Below, one piece after another: positions 25,745-34,933 of a stretch of DNA of 64,000 nt (positions are counted from its first letter, which is position 1; each line of letters begins with the position of its first letter). The notes beneath the pieces were generated by a model that was not told the origin of the DNA, ran no database searches, and saw nothing but the letters and a program-made list of their open reading frames with translations. Source of the stretch: Proteiniphilum sp. UBA5384 (GTDB lineage: Bacteria; Bacteroidota; Bacteroidia; Bacteroidales; Dysgonomonadaceae); NCBI RefSeq assembly GCF_002410825.1, contig NZ_DHOS01000002.1, positions 184,696 through 248,695 on the forward strand, written 5' to 3'. The position numbers and the translations under genes are program-made.

Positions 25745-28700
25745 ATGAACAGAAAACTAATGATGCTTTTGACCTTCTTCTTTTTGGGAGTAGGAATTGT
25801 GACAGCTCAGACACAGGTGCGAGGTACGGTTGTGGATGAGTCGGGTGAACCGGTTATTGGTGCTTCTATCAGGTTAAAAGGTACTTCTCAGGGGACCGTA
25901 ACCGATATAGATGGAAATTTTATCTTTTCTGCACCTTCTAACGGGATCCTTCAGTTTTCATATGTGGGAATGAAAACACAGGAGCTGGCAGTGAAAACCA
26001 CCATGCAAGTTACCATGATTGCCGATTCAGAGGTATTGCAGGAAGTGGTTGTTACCGGCATGACGATGACCGATAAACGTATGTTTACCGGTGCTGCTGA
26101 CCGTCTGAGTGCCGAAGAAGTGAAAATAGATGGTATGGCGGAGATCAGTCGCGCTCTTGAGGGACGCTCCGCAGGGGTTTCTGTACAGAATGTGTCGGGA
26201 ACGTTTGGAACTGCTCCCAAAATAAAAATACGGGGAGCTACTTCCATTTACGGTAATTCAAAACCCTTATGGGTGGTTGATGGGATAGTTATGGATGATG
26301 TGATCGATGTGAGTACGGACGATCTCTCGTCGGGAGATGCTACAACACTTATCAGTTCAGCTATTGCCGGATTGAATCCCGACGATATTGAGAGTTTTCA
26401 AATTCTCAAGGATGGCTCAGCTACCTCTATTTATGGAGCGCGTGCGATGGCGGGCGTTATTGTGGTAACTACCAAAAAAGGAAAAGCCGGGATCAGCAAG
26501 ATCAATTATACCGGCGAATTTACGGTAAGGATGGTACCTTCTTATGCGAACTTCAATATTATGAACTCTCAGGATCAGATGAGTGTATATCAGGAGATGG
26601 AGCAGAAGGGATATCTGACAATTGCTTCAGTATATAATGCCCGGCAGAGTGGAGTTTACGGGAAAATGGTAGAGTTGTTGACAACAGTTGATCCTGCAAC
26701 CGGACAATTTATTGTCCCCAACACCCAGAACGACAAGAATGCTTATCTGAGGGCGGCAGAAATGAGGAATACGGATTGGTTCGACTTGCTTTTCGATACA
26801 AATCTCACACAGAATCACTCCATCAGTATTACTTCGGGAAACGATAAATCGTCATATTATGCTTCTTTCAGCGCGATGATTGACCCAGGCTGGTCACTGC
26901 GCAGTAAAGTAAACCGGTATACTGCCAATTTAAATGCGAACTATGAAATTATCAAAGGGTTGAACCTTAATTTTATAACCAGCGCTTCTTACCGTCAACA
27001 AAATGCACCCGGAACGCTCTCTTCCGAGACGAATGCAGTTTTCGGACAGGTAACACGTAATTTTGATATCAATCCTTATTCTTTTGCCTTGAACACCTCT
27101 CGCACACTTGATGGTAATGAATTTTACAAAAGAAATTATGCTCCTTTCAACATCGTCCATGAGTTGAATAATAATTATATGGAACTTAATATCCCTGATA
27201 TTAAGATTCAGGGAGAGTTGAAATACAATCCCATATATAATCTTACCCTTACCGCATTGGGGGCGATGAAGTTCCAGTCAACTTCGCAAGAACACCATGT
27301 CATGGATCAATCGAACCAGGCACAAGCATATAGGGCTATGGAAACGCAAACTAAACTTGATAATAACTCTTATTTATATAAGGATCCCGATAAAGTCTGG
27401 CAGGGCCCCATCACGGTACTGCCTCAGGGAGGTATTTATCGACGTGATGACTATCGGGTATTGGGTTATGACTTCCGTCTTTCAGCTGCTTATAATAATG
27501 TTTTCAATGAAGATCATGCTGTGAATCTTTACGGTGCAATGGAACTCAATAAGGTTGACAGGCGCCAGACCTGGTTCCGGGGCTGGGGGCTCCAATATAC
27601 TATGGGTGAGATACCCTTTTATGTGTATGAATTGTTCAAGCAGGGAATTGAGGATGGCAACAAATACTATGAATATATAAATACCCGCACCCGTGATGCT
27701 GCCTACGTGTTAAACGGCGTATATTCATGGAAGATGAAATATGTATTCAACGGTACGTTGCGTTACGAAGGATCCAATAAGCTTGGAAAATCGAAATCGG
27801 CTCGGTGGCTTCCCACTTGGAACGTATCCGGAGCCTGGAACATGCATGAGGAACCTTTTTTCGAATCATTAAAACCCTCTCTTTCGCACTTGACGCTGAA
27901 AAGCTCATACAGTTTAACGGCTACCCGTGGCCCTTCATGGGTAACCAACTCTAATATAGTGATAGGGAGTAAAACACCATGGAGACCTTCCGCAGATGTG
28001 CAGGAATCGGCTTTATACATCTCGGATATTGAAAACAGTGAACTTTCCTACGAAAAGAAACATGAGTTGAATATAGGTTTGGAAGCCGGTTTTTTGAATA
28101 ACAAGATCAATATGGCTATGGATTATTATAAACGGAATAATTTTGATCTTATTGGTCGTATTGTTACTCAGGGACTTGGCGGTTCTACCATGAAATATGG
28201 AAATGTGTCGGACATGAAATCTAACGGGCTGGAGTTTAGCCTCTCTGTCAAGGCAATAAAGACAAAGGATTTCTCATGGACTACCGACTTTATCTATTCC
28301 CACACCAAGACAAAGATCACTAAGACTCATAACTATGGTAGGGTCATTGATATGGCACAGGGAGTAGCGTCGGGAGCAACGGAGGGTTACCCCGTCAACA
28401 GTGTCTGGTCGGTCCCATTTGCCGGTCTTGATGACGAAGGTATTCCCAGGTTCTATGATGTGGACGGAAATATTATCAAAGGGACGATCAATTTTCAGAA
28501 TCGTACGGATAACGAAAAATGGCTTGTATACGAGGGGACACGTGATCCTACCGATTTGGGCAGCTTTGGTAATATCTTGACGTGGAAAGGATTTCGTCTC
28601 AACGTGTTTATCACCTATTCCTTTGGGAATGTGGTAAGGCTCGATCCCGTGTTTGCCAATACATATTCCGACCTTACTGCAACCCCCAAAGAGTTTAAGA

Positions 28701-29062
28701 ACAGATGGGTACTCGCGGGAGACGAAAAATATACAACCATTCCGGTTATAGTTTCCAAACGTCAGAATAACCGAGATACAAATATTCGATATTATTATAA
28801 TGCCTATAATTATTCATCGGAACGTGTGGCAAAAGGAGATTTCATCAGATTGAAAGAAATTTCGTTAACATACGATTTTCCAAAATCTCTTATTTCCGGA
28901 TTAAAAATGAGTGCATTATCGTTGAAAGGACAGGTTACAAATCCTTTCCTGCTCTATGCCGATAAGAAACTTAACGGGCAAGACCCCGAATTTGCCAATG
29001 CCGGAGGAGTAGCAGCACCTGTACCCAAGCAATTTACTTTGACATTGAGGGTCGGAATGTAG
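25745..29062 (+). CDS. SusC/RagA family TonB-linked outer-membrane transporter
   Basis: The 1105-residue protein has a signal peptide (ends VTAQT) and a carboxypeptidase-regulatory-like domain (VRGTVVDESGEPVIGASIRL, residues ~24-100). The TonB plug follows (EVVVTGMTMTDKRM onward; KIRGATSIYGNSKPLWVVDG; ILKDGSATSIYGARAMAGVI), then a 22-strand barrel ending in a C-terminal aromatic-type strand (FTLTLRVGM). These are all hallmarks of SusC. With SusD it imports oligomers across the outer membrane using TonB energy. It heads a five-gene run, and its partners (metallopeptidase, DUF4302, BACON) suggest a protein or glycopeptide ligand. Confidence 0.96.
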   Translation: MNRKLMMLLTFFFLGVGIVTAQTQVRGTVVDESGEPVIGASIRLKGTSQGTVTDIDGNFIFSAPSNGILQFSYVGMKTQELAVKTTMQVTMIADSEVLQEVVVTGMTMTDKRMFTGAADRLSAEEVKIDGMAEISRALEGRSAGVSVQNVSGTFGTAPKIKIRGATSIYGNSKPLWVVDGIVMDDVIDVSTDDLSSGDATTLISSAIAGLNPDDIESFQILKDGSATSIYGARAMAGVIVVTTKKGKAGISKINYTGEFTVRMVPSYANFNIMNSQDQMSVYQEMEQKGYLTIASVYNARQSGVYGKMVELLTTVDPATGQFIVPNTQNDKNAYLRAAEMRNTDWFDLLFDTNLTQNHSISITSGNDKSSYYASFSAMIDPGWSLRSKVNRYTANLNANYEIIKGLNLNFITSASYRQQNAPGTLSSETNAVFGQVTRNFDINPYSFALNTSRTLDGNEFYKRNYAPFNIVHELNNNYMELNIPDIKIQGELKYNPIYNLTLTALGAMKFQSTSQEHHVMDQSNQAQAYRAMETQTKLDNNSYLYKDPDKVWQGPITVLPQGGIYRRDDYRVLGYDFRLSAAYNNVFNEDHAVNLYGAMELNKVDRRQTWFRGWGLQYTMGEIPFYVYELFKQGIEDGNKYYEYINTRTRDAAYVLNGVYSWKMKYVFNGTLRYEGSNKLGKSKSARWLPTWNVSGAWNMHEEPFFESLKPSLSHLTLKSSYSLTATRGPSWVTNSNIVIGSKTPWRPSADVQESALYISDIENSELSYEKKHELNIGLEAGFLNNKINMAMDYYKRNNFDLIGRIVTQGLGGSTMKYGNVSDMKSNGLEFSLSVKAIKTKDFSWTTDFIYSHTKTKITKTHNYGRVIDMAQGVASGATEGYPVNSVWSVPFAGLDDEGIPRFYDVDGNIIKGTINFQNRTDNEKWLVYEGTRDPTDLGSFGNILTWKGFRLNVFITYSFGNVVRLDPVFANTYSDLTATPKEFKNRWVLAGDEKYTTIPVIVSKRQNNRDTNIRYYYNAYNYSSERVAKGDFIRLKEISLTYDFPKSLISGLKMSALSLKGQVTNPFLLYADKKLNGQDPEFANAGGVAAPVPKQFTLTLRVGM

Positions 29063-29077
29063 AGCAATTTACGTGAC

Positions 29078-30709
29078 ATGAATGAAAAATTAAAAAATAC
29101 GAATATGCAGAATATAATATATAAAATAATGATCGGGGTATTTTTAACGAGCATGATCTTGTCGTGTGATGATTTCCTGGATGATATGCCCGACAATAGA
29201 GCTGAATTGGACACACGTGAAAAAATAGCCAAATTGCTGGTTTCCGCGTATGCCGAAACAACCTACTACCGTCTTGCAGAATTCAGCAGTGACAATGTAG
29301 ACGATCATGGTAATACATTCCCTTTAAAGAGCGACTTGAATGAGGAGTTGCTTTATTGGAAGGATGCCGTAGCGACCGACGGAAATGATAATCCGGTCAG
29401 AGTATGGGCTCAGAACTATACCGCCATATCGGTAGCGAATACGGCTCTCCAGGCAATTGAAGAAATAGGAAATGCCGATGGCAGTATGAATCCCCTGAAA
29501 GGAGAAGCGCTTTTGTGTCGGGCATACTGTCATTTTGTGCTGGTAAACCTTTTCTCATTGCATTATAATCCCTCCACCGCTTCCGTTGACCCGGGCATCA
29601 CCTATATGGAGGCCCCTGAGACTACGCTTAACCCACAATACAAGCGTAATAGCGTTGCCGAGGTCTATGAAAAAATTGAACGTGATATATTGGAGGGGCT
29701 ACCTCTTATCAGTGATGCCGAGTATGCCGTGCCCAAGTATCATTTCAATCGTAATGCAGCATTGGCGTTCGCGGCCCGTTTTTTCCTCTACAAGGGTGAA
29801 TGGGAAAAAGTGATAAAATATGCCGATGAACTTTTTGTAGGGAATCCAGCTCCGTTCCTGAGAGACTGGATGGCAATCGTAAATTATACTTCTGCCCCTA
29901 ATGACAGGGCCAGAAAGTATATAGGTGCTGATGAAAATGCCAATTTTCTTATAAAAACGGCCTATTCTAATATGGGACAATATGCTACGGGATACACATG
30001 GAGTGGACGCTACAGGCATGGCGCAAGACTGGCTGAGATGGAAACCTATTATGCCAACGCACCATGGGGATACCTCTCTTCTACCTCCCAGTATAAATGG
30101 CCCATTGCCACCTATAATTCGGCCAATCAGGTCTCGAGACTCGTGCCAAGGATGCCTTATATATTTGAGTACACCGATCCTGTGGCGGGTACAGGCTTCT
30201 ACAGGACGGTAACAGTGGAATTCTGGGCGGAAGAGACACTGCTTTCCCGTGCCGAAGCCTACATTATGCTGGGAAGGTATAACGAAGCACTTGCCGATGT
30301 GAACCTGTGGAGACAAAATGTAACTGTATCCTCTTTGGAATTTACCGTTGAATCGGCTAATTTATTTTTCAACGGAATAAATTATTACGATGGAGAGGGG
30401 TATAAACCCACTCTGAAACATAAACTGAACCCTGCATCACAGTTATATGATGTAAGTAGCGACAAGACAAAAGAAAATATGATTCATCTCCTGCTCTACT
30501 GCCGTCGCCTTGAAACCTTGTCGCAGGGTCTCAGGTGGTTTGACGTAAAACGTTGGGGAATCGATATTTTCCGGTATACCCTCGATGCCAATTCCACGGT
30601 ATCGGACTTTGCCAATAGTGTGGTGAAATTGCCGTATGATGACCCGAGACGTGCGTTGCAGATACCTGATGATGTCCTTGTAGCGGGTTATGAGCCAAAT
30701 CCAAGATAG
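29078..30709 (+). CDS. SusD/RagB family surface lipoprotein
   Basis: The frame gives 543 residues; an ATG nine codons in (29105) could also be the start. The lipoprotein signal ends in MILSCDDFLDDMPDNRAEL, the usual SusD beginning. TPR-like helices and SusD landmarks follow (LLCRAYCHFVLVNLFSLHYN, AALAFAARFFLYKGEWEKV, LLSRAEAYIMLGRYNEALAD, RRLETLSQGLRWFDVKRWG). It is surface-exposed and caps the SusC channel, binding the substrate. It starts 16 bases after susC and precedes the metallopeptidase gene by 25 bases. Confidence 0.95.
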   Translation: MNEKLKNTNMQNIIYKIMIGVFLTSMILSCDDFLDDMPDNRAELDTREKIAKLLVSAYAETTYYRLAEFSSDNVDDHGNTFPLKSDLNEELLYWKDAVATDGNDNPVRVWAQNYTAISVANTALQAIEEIGNADGSMNPLKGEALLCRAYCHFVLVNLFSLHYNPSTASVDPGITYMEAPETTLNPQYKRNSVAEVYEKIERDILEGLPLISDAEYAVPKYHFNRNAALAFAARFFLYKGEWEKVIKYADELFVGNPAPFLRDWMAIVNYTSAPNDRARKYIGADENANFLIKTAYSNMGQYATGYTWSGRYRHGARLAEMETYYANAPWGYLSSTSQYKWPIATYNSANQVSRLVPRMPYIFEYTDPVAGTGFYRTVTVEFWAEETLLSRAEAYIMLGRYNEALADVNLWRQNVTVSSLEFTVESANLFFNGINYYDGEGYKPTLKHKLNPASQLYDVSSDKTKENMIHLLLYCRRLETLSQGLRWFDVKRWGIDIFRYTLDANSTVSDFANSVVKLPYDDPRRALQIPDDVLVAGYEPNPR

Positions 30710-30734
30710 TAATAAACTTGAAAACAGATAAATC

Positions 30735-31631
30735 ATGAGAAAGATTATATATTACCTGATGTTTTTTGCTCTCCTGTCTATTGTCTCCTGCTCGGAAGAT
30801 GGGCCCGACTCCGAAAGTATTTTCGTGGACGATACGATGGAGAGAACCCAGTTTGATAAATGGCTGGATCACTACTTTATTGCACCTTATAATATTAAAT
30901 GGGAATACAGGATGTTGGATGCAGAATCTGACCTTGGTTATTTTCTGGTACCCGCAGACTATCTGCCTTCGGTCAAATTTGCCATTGCTTTCAAGCATGT
31001 GATTCTCGAAGGGTACGATGAAGTCTGGGGCAATACATACAATACCAAGGCATATTTTCCCAAGTATTTTTATATAGTGGGCAATTACGCTTATAACAAT
31101 AATGGTACGACAGTGCTGGGAACAGCCGAAGCAGGGATAAAAATATCCTTTTACGGAGTCAATAATTATGTCTTCGATAACATAAAAATAGATGACGATT
31201 ATGAGGATGCGATTGTACGGCGTTTTAAAACAGCACACCACGAGTTCACTCACTCCATGCATCAGCAGATTCCGTTCTCGGATGACTTCAGGATTATTTC
31301 ACTGACCGATTATATTGAGGATGACTGGAATAATAAGACCTTGGAGGACGCTCTCGATAATGGATTTATCACTACCTATGCCAGAAAAAATGCCAATGAA
31401 GATTTTGCGGAGTTGTACTCCTGGTATGTGACCTATTCGGCAGCATGGTGGGAAGCCCGTGTGGCTCAGGCTTCCGATGAGGGCAAAGCAAAGATAAATC
31501 AGAAACTATCTATTCTCAGGACATATATGAAGAATAACTGGGATCTCGATCTGGATGAGGTACGCAACATCACTCTGAGCCGTATTAGCGAACTAAATAG
31601 TATTGATTTAACGGATATTGAAATAAAATAG
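30735..31631 (+). CDS. Substrate-import-associated zinc metallopeptidase lipoprotein (HExxH)
   Basis: The 298-residue lipoprotein signal ends in LLSIVSCSEDGPDSES. The zinc site is HEFTH in FKTAHHEFTHSMHQQ, with a downstream Glu in NANEDFAELYSWY as a likely third ligand. It matches the Bacteroidota zinc metallohydrolase lipoproteins that sit next to SusCD pairs (TIGR04549 type). It is probably displayed on the surface beside SusD and trims a peptide or protein before uptake. It lies 9 bases before the DUF4302 gene, in the same transcript. Confidence 0.85.
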   Translation: MRKIIYYLMFFALLSIVSCSEDGPDSESIFVDDTMERTQFDKWLDHYFIAPYNIKWEYRMLDAESDLGYFLVPADYLPSVKFAIAFKHVILEGYDEVWGNTYNTKAYFPKYFYIVGNYAYNNNGTTVLGTAEAGIKISFYGVNNYVFDNIKIDDDYEDAIVRRFKTAHHEFTHSMHQQIPFSDDFRIISLTDYIEDDWNNKTLEDALDNGFITTYARKNANEDFAELYSWYVTYSAAWWEARVAQASDEGKAKINQKLSILRTYMKNNWDLDLDEVRNITLSRISELNSIDLTDIEIK

Positions 31632-31639
31632 GTGGAATT

Positions 31640-32926
31640 ATGAAAGGAAAACTTAGTTTTTTAGTACTCATATCAATCCTCTTCTCATCCTGCCTGTTTG
31701 AGGAAAAGGATATTTTTGACGAGTCGGCAGCCGTGAGAAAACAGGTTGCTGTGGAGGAATATGACAAGATATTGCAATCGGCGCCCAATGGGTGGGTATT
31801 CGACTATTATCCCCATGAAACCCGGCCCTATGGGGGATTCAATTACCTGGTGAAGTTTGGACAAGGTGATACGGTGAGGGCCGCTTTTGAATATATAAGA
31901 AACCCTGAAATGAAACAATCACTGTATGAAATCTTGTACGACTTTGGTGCCATGCTCTCCTTTAATTCTTATAACCAGTACCTGCATTATTATGCTGAAG
32001 GAAAGAATAGTGGAGCTCTTTATCAGGGACGCAAGGGAGATTATGAATTTATGCTGATGGATTATAATACATCTGAAGGAGAATTGAAGCTGAAAGGGAA
32101 GCGTACGACCAACTACATGACAATGACCAAACTTGCCGACAATGTAGTATGGGATGAGTATCTCGATGCTGTCAATGCAACTGAGATAGAATGGATGTTT
32201 GCAGATTATAGTCTTTATGTGGATGGAGTAGAAGTGGGTACAGCTTCCAAATCCGATAGAAATATTACCTTCTTCTGGACAGAGGGAGAGGAGGAAAAGA
32301 AACTTACCCAGGCCCTCATATATAAACCCGATGGGGTAATACGTCTGTATGATGTGGTTACGATTGCCGGTGCGGCGGTGAGAAATTTTAAATATGACCC
32401 ATCCGATGATACCGCTACTTCCACCGATCGAGGATCAAATGTCGTACTGAAGGCGGTTGTTCCTGATGATTTCGTGCTTTACAAGGATTATTTGGGTGAC
32501 TGGACTATAAAGGATACTTCAGGTACCTCTTATACGGTCACTTTTACCGAGAAAGAAAAAAATAAGAGTTTTTATATGACTTCTGAAGCTCTGCCGGAAT
32601 TAACTATTGAATGGGGTTGGAGTTCTTCTTTCTCGGGTAAGAGATTGACCCTTTATACCCAACATCTGGCAACAACTCCCGAGGGTAATCTGGTGCTCCT
32701 GATGCCTGCCTACCTTAATGATACCGGAGGTACGTCATTCTTTCCGTCAATAGGTTCTTCAGCCGCTTATTATACCTATGATGGTGAAAACACCATTACC
32801 TGTACCGGTGGAACAACTACATTGATAACCGGCTTTATTTTATATGTCCGTAATCCGGCCAATAGCGCCAATGTGGGCTGGTATCAGAACCCGAATAGTT
32901 TCCTCAAGACTTCATTAACCCGATAA
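31640..32926 (+). CDS. DUF4302 lipoprotein with a C-terminal domain shared with the next gene
   Basis: The 428-residue lipoprotein has the signal ILFSSCLFEEKDIFDESAA. Residues ~30-260 follow the DUF4302 pattern (VAVEEYDKILQSAPNGWVFD, GKRTTNYMTMTKL). From about residue 283 (YLGDWTIKDTSG) to the end lies a ~145-residue domain that aligns along its length with the C terminus of the BACON protein encoded next. Shared blocks are SFYMTSE, GIGSSA/SIGSSA and ANVGWY. Function is unknown. Position and lipid anchor suggest a surface binding component of the SusCD locus. Confidence 0.8.
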   Translation: MKGKLSFLVLISILFSSCLFEEKDIFDESAAVRKQVAVEEYDKILQSAPNGWVFDYYPHETRPYGGFNYLVKFGQGDTVRAAFEYIRNPEMKQSLYEILYDFGAMLSFNSYNQYLHYYAEGKNSGALYQGRKGDYEFMLMDYNTSEGELKLKGKRTTNYMTMTKLADNVVWDEYLDAVNATEIEWMFADYSLYVDGVEVGTASKSDRNITFFWTEGEEEKKLTQALIYKPDGVIRLYDVVTIAGAAVRNFKYDPSDDTATSTDRGSNVVLKAVVPDDFVLYKDYLGDWTIKDTSGTSYTVTFTEKEKNKSFYMTSEALPELTIEWGWSSSFSGKRLTLYTQHLATTPEGNLVLLMPAYLNDTGGTSFFPSIGSSAAYYTYDGENTITCTGGTTTLITGFILYVRNPANSANVGWYQNPNSFLKTSLTR

Positions 32927-32938
32927 ATAATTAAAATT

Positions 32939-34282
32939 ATGAATAGTACGATAAAATATCGACACGATAATTTTTTGCTGAATGCATGCAGCATATTGAT
33001 GCTAATCGTAGGTATGTCTCTTTTTTCGGGTTGCGGTGAAGGAGATTGGGACTATACGGTTCCTTCGATTCCTTTGGTTTCAGCTGATTATGATTTCGAC
33101 CAGTTTGGAGGAAACGGTACAATTGTGATAGGGGAAATCGTCGGCACCCTATCGGCTTCGTGCGAGCAAGAATGGTTGACATCCCTTCTCGTGAATGGTT
33201 CTACAGTCTCCTTTACGGTAACTCCTAACACCTCAATAAGAAGCCGTGTGGCAGAAATCTTCCTCAAATCAGGGAATATTACTTCTACGGTAATCATTGC
33301 CCAAGAAAGCGCCATGTTCACCAATAAGGAGGAATATATTATCAGCAGCGATGGAGGAGTGAATCTGCTTGAAATGCCTTCCGGACTTGAATATTCATTC
33401 ACGATTGATCCGGAAGCTACCTGGATAACCTCCTCTCAGATAGTAAGCCAGGGGCTTAGTATAGATGTGGAACCGGCGTCCTCAATCTTGTCACGATCGG
33501 CAAAGGTAATCCTTGAATCCCCCACCGGAAGGAAATCGAAAACATTTACTGTTATTCAAGAGGGATATGATTTCGGGTTTTTCCCCGAAGCACTCAATTT
33601 TGCTTTTGAGGGTGGGTCGCAAAATATTATCGTATCCGGTAAAAGGAGTTATAGCGTCTCCTTTGATGCTCCCTGGCTTACCTTTGAAAAAAATGCCGAA
33701 GGAGGTGTATTTACGGTCGCATCTAATGTGAATGGGGACGGAAGGACAGCTTCCGTCACTTTTACGGATGAGAGTTATGGAGCTGTCACAACTTTTGTAG
33801 TCACCCAGGATCCTGATCCGGCTGAATATGAAGATTATCTTGGAGATTGGGAAATAATGGCATATGGTGGTAACAAATATATCGTTACCTTGTCCGTGAA
33901 AGAGGAGAAAAAATCTTTTTACATGACCTCGGAATCCTGGCCCGGATTGAAGATCGAAGTCCAATGGAGTACTGCCAATAATGGTAGAAGGCTTGCCATT
34001 TTTGCACAACAATTGGCTACAAATTCGGATGGGAGCATATTATTATATTTGCCTGCTTATACAAGTGCAAGTGGAGGCGCCAGTTTTTATACCGGTATAG
34101 GTTCGTCTGCATCGTATTTTAAATTTGACGGAGTTTCCACTATTATCTGTGATGGTGGTACCAGCGCTGTGATCGATGGGTTTATTTTATTCAACCGTAA
34201 TGCGGCTAATACTGCCAATGTGGGCTGGTATTCAGGAGGTCCCAACCGGTTTACGGGTACTGTGCTGAATAAAATACAATAA
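32939..34282 (+). CDS. BACON-repeat lipoprotein with C-terminal domain paralogous to the DUF4302 protein
   Basis: The 447-residue protein has a lipobox at SLFSGCGEGDWDY. Three beta-sandwich repeats follow, each of about 85-90 residues and of BACON type (GGNGTIVIGE, SSDGGVNLLEMPS, FEGGSQNIIVSGKRSYSVS). From about residue 300 (YLGDWEIMAYGG) the last ~147 residues match the C-terminal domain of the upstream DUF4302 lipoprotein. BACON domains are taken to bind mucin or other glycoprotein surfaces. It is the last gene of the locus, followed by a strong palindromic terminator. Confidence 0.82.
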   Translation: MNSTIKYRHDNFLLNACSILMLIVGMSLFSGCGEGDWDYTVPSIPLVSADYDFDQFGGNGTIVIGEIVGTLSASCEQEWLTSLLVNGSTVSFTVTPNTSIRSRVAEIFLKSGNITSTVIIAQESAMFTNKEEYIISSDGGVNLLEMPSGLEYSFTIDPEATWITSSQIVSQGLSIDVEPASSILSRSAKVILESPTGRKSKTFTVIQEGYDFGFFPEALNFAFEGGSQNIIVSGKRSYSVSFDAPWLTFEKNAEGGVFTVASNVNGDGRTASVTFTDESYGAVTTFVVTQDPDPAEYEDYLGDWEIMAYGGNKYIVTLSVKEEKKSFYMTSESWPGLKIEVQWSTANNGRRLAIFAQQLATNSDGSILLYLPAYTSASGGASFYTGIGSSASYFKFDGVSTIICDGGTSAVIDGFILFNRNAANTANVGWYSGGPNRFTGTVLNKIQ

Positions 34283-34306
34283 TTTGTTTAAGATTTTCAT
34301 GAATGG

Positions 34307-34344
34307 GGCCAACCTAAAATTATTTTAAGTTGGCCTCTTTATTT
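34307..34344 (+). terminator. Palindromic terminator ending the SusCD locus
   Basis: A nearly perfect 29-base palindrome (34307-34335; arms GGCCAAC and GTTGGCC with AT-rich centre TAAAAT/ATTTTA) is followed by TCTTTATTT. It closes the five-gene transcription unit. Confidence 0.75.
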
Positions 34345-34378
34345 AATGCAGTTTTGCTGAAATATCCCCTTGGTGTAA

Positions 34379-34410
34379 TAAAAAACGATACCTCGTTTTG
34401 AGGCACCGTT
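34379..34410 (-). terminator. Terminator of mscL
   Basis: On the minus strand the arms AACGGTGCCTC and GAGGTATCGTT form an 11-bp stem with G-U pairs and loop AAAAC, followed by TTTTTTATTA. It sits about 23 bases downstream of the mscL stop. Confidence 0.75.
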
Positions 34411-34432
34411 CAGAAATTTCATTTTATTACTG

Positions 34433-34849
34433 CTATTTGTCCTTCAGCAGATCGCGGATTTCAGTCAATAAAGTCTCTTCTTTGGTCGGTTCGGGTGGTG
34501 CTGCGGGCGCCTCCTCGTTCTTCCGTTTGAATGAGTTCATAGCTTTGATTACCATGAAGATGGCAGTGCCGATGATCAGGAAATCGACGATCGTCTGGAT
34601 GAAAGCCCCGTAATTCCATGTAACAGCCGGTGTAACCACTTCTGCCCCTTCCATTACCGCTTGTCTTAAAACAAGCTTCAGGTCCCCAAACTGCCCCTGG
34701 TCGGAGATCAATGCGATGGGTGGCATCAGGATGTCGTTCACAAAAGATGTGACGATCTTCCCGAAAGCGCCGCCAATTACGATACCCACGGCCATGTCTA
34801 CCACACTGCCGCGCATTAAAAATTCTTTTAGTTCTGATCTGAATGACAT
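34433..34849 (-). CDS. mscL: Large-conductance mechanosensitive channel
   Basis: The 138-residue channel protein begins FRSELKEFLMRGSVVDMAVG and has the first membrane helix IVIGGAFGKIVTSFVNDILM. The second helix is VDFLIIGTAIFMVIKAMN, and an amphipathic, charged C-terminal helix follows (EETLLTEIRDLLKDK). Length matches MscL. It forms a pentameric pore in the inner membrane that opens on hypo-osmotic shock. The gene stands alone with its own terminator. Confidence 0.96.
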   Translation of the reverse strand: MSFRSELKEFLMRGSVVDMAVGIVIGGAFGKIVTSFVNDILMPPIALISDQGQFGDLKLVLRQAVMEGAEVVTPAVTWNYGAFIQTIVDFLIIGTAIFMVIKAMNSFKRKNEEAPAAPPEPTKEETLLTEIRDLLKDK

Positions 34850-34933
34850 ATTGAATTGATTAATTGAATGAAAAAATTACATAGAAAGTATTCTTGCTGC
34901 AAAGTAAATGAAAAAAATGTAAAAAGCGCTGTT

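Noticed and set aside
29699..30316. A 205-codon minus-strand frame inside the susD-like gene
   Set aside because: Antisense shadow of a well-supported SusD gene, without any family features.
25614..34407. Shared words GTGTAATAAAAA and TGAGGCACC on both sides of the SusCD locus, as if long direct repeats flanked it
   Set aside because: The two words are separated by 67 bases on the left and 26 on the right, and the right copy is explained by the mscL terminator. Chance and simple AT-rich sequence are enough.
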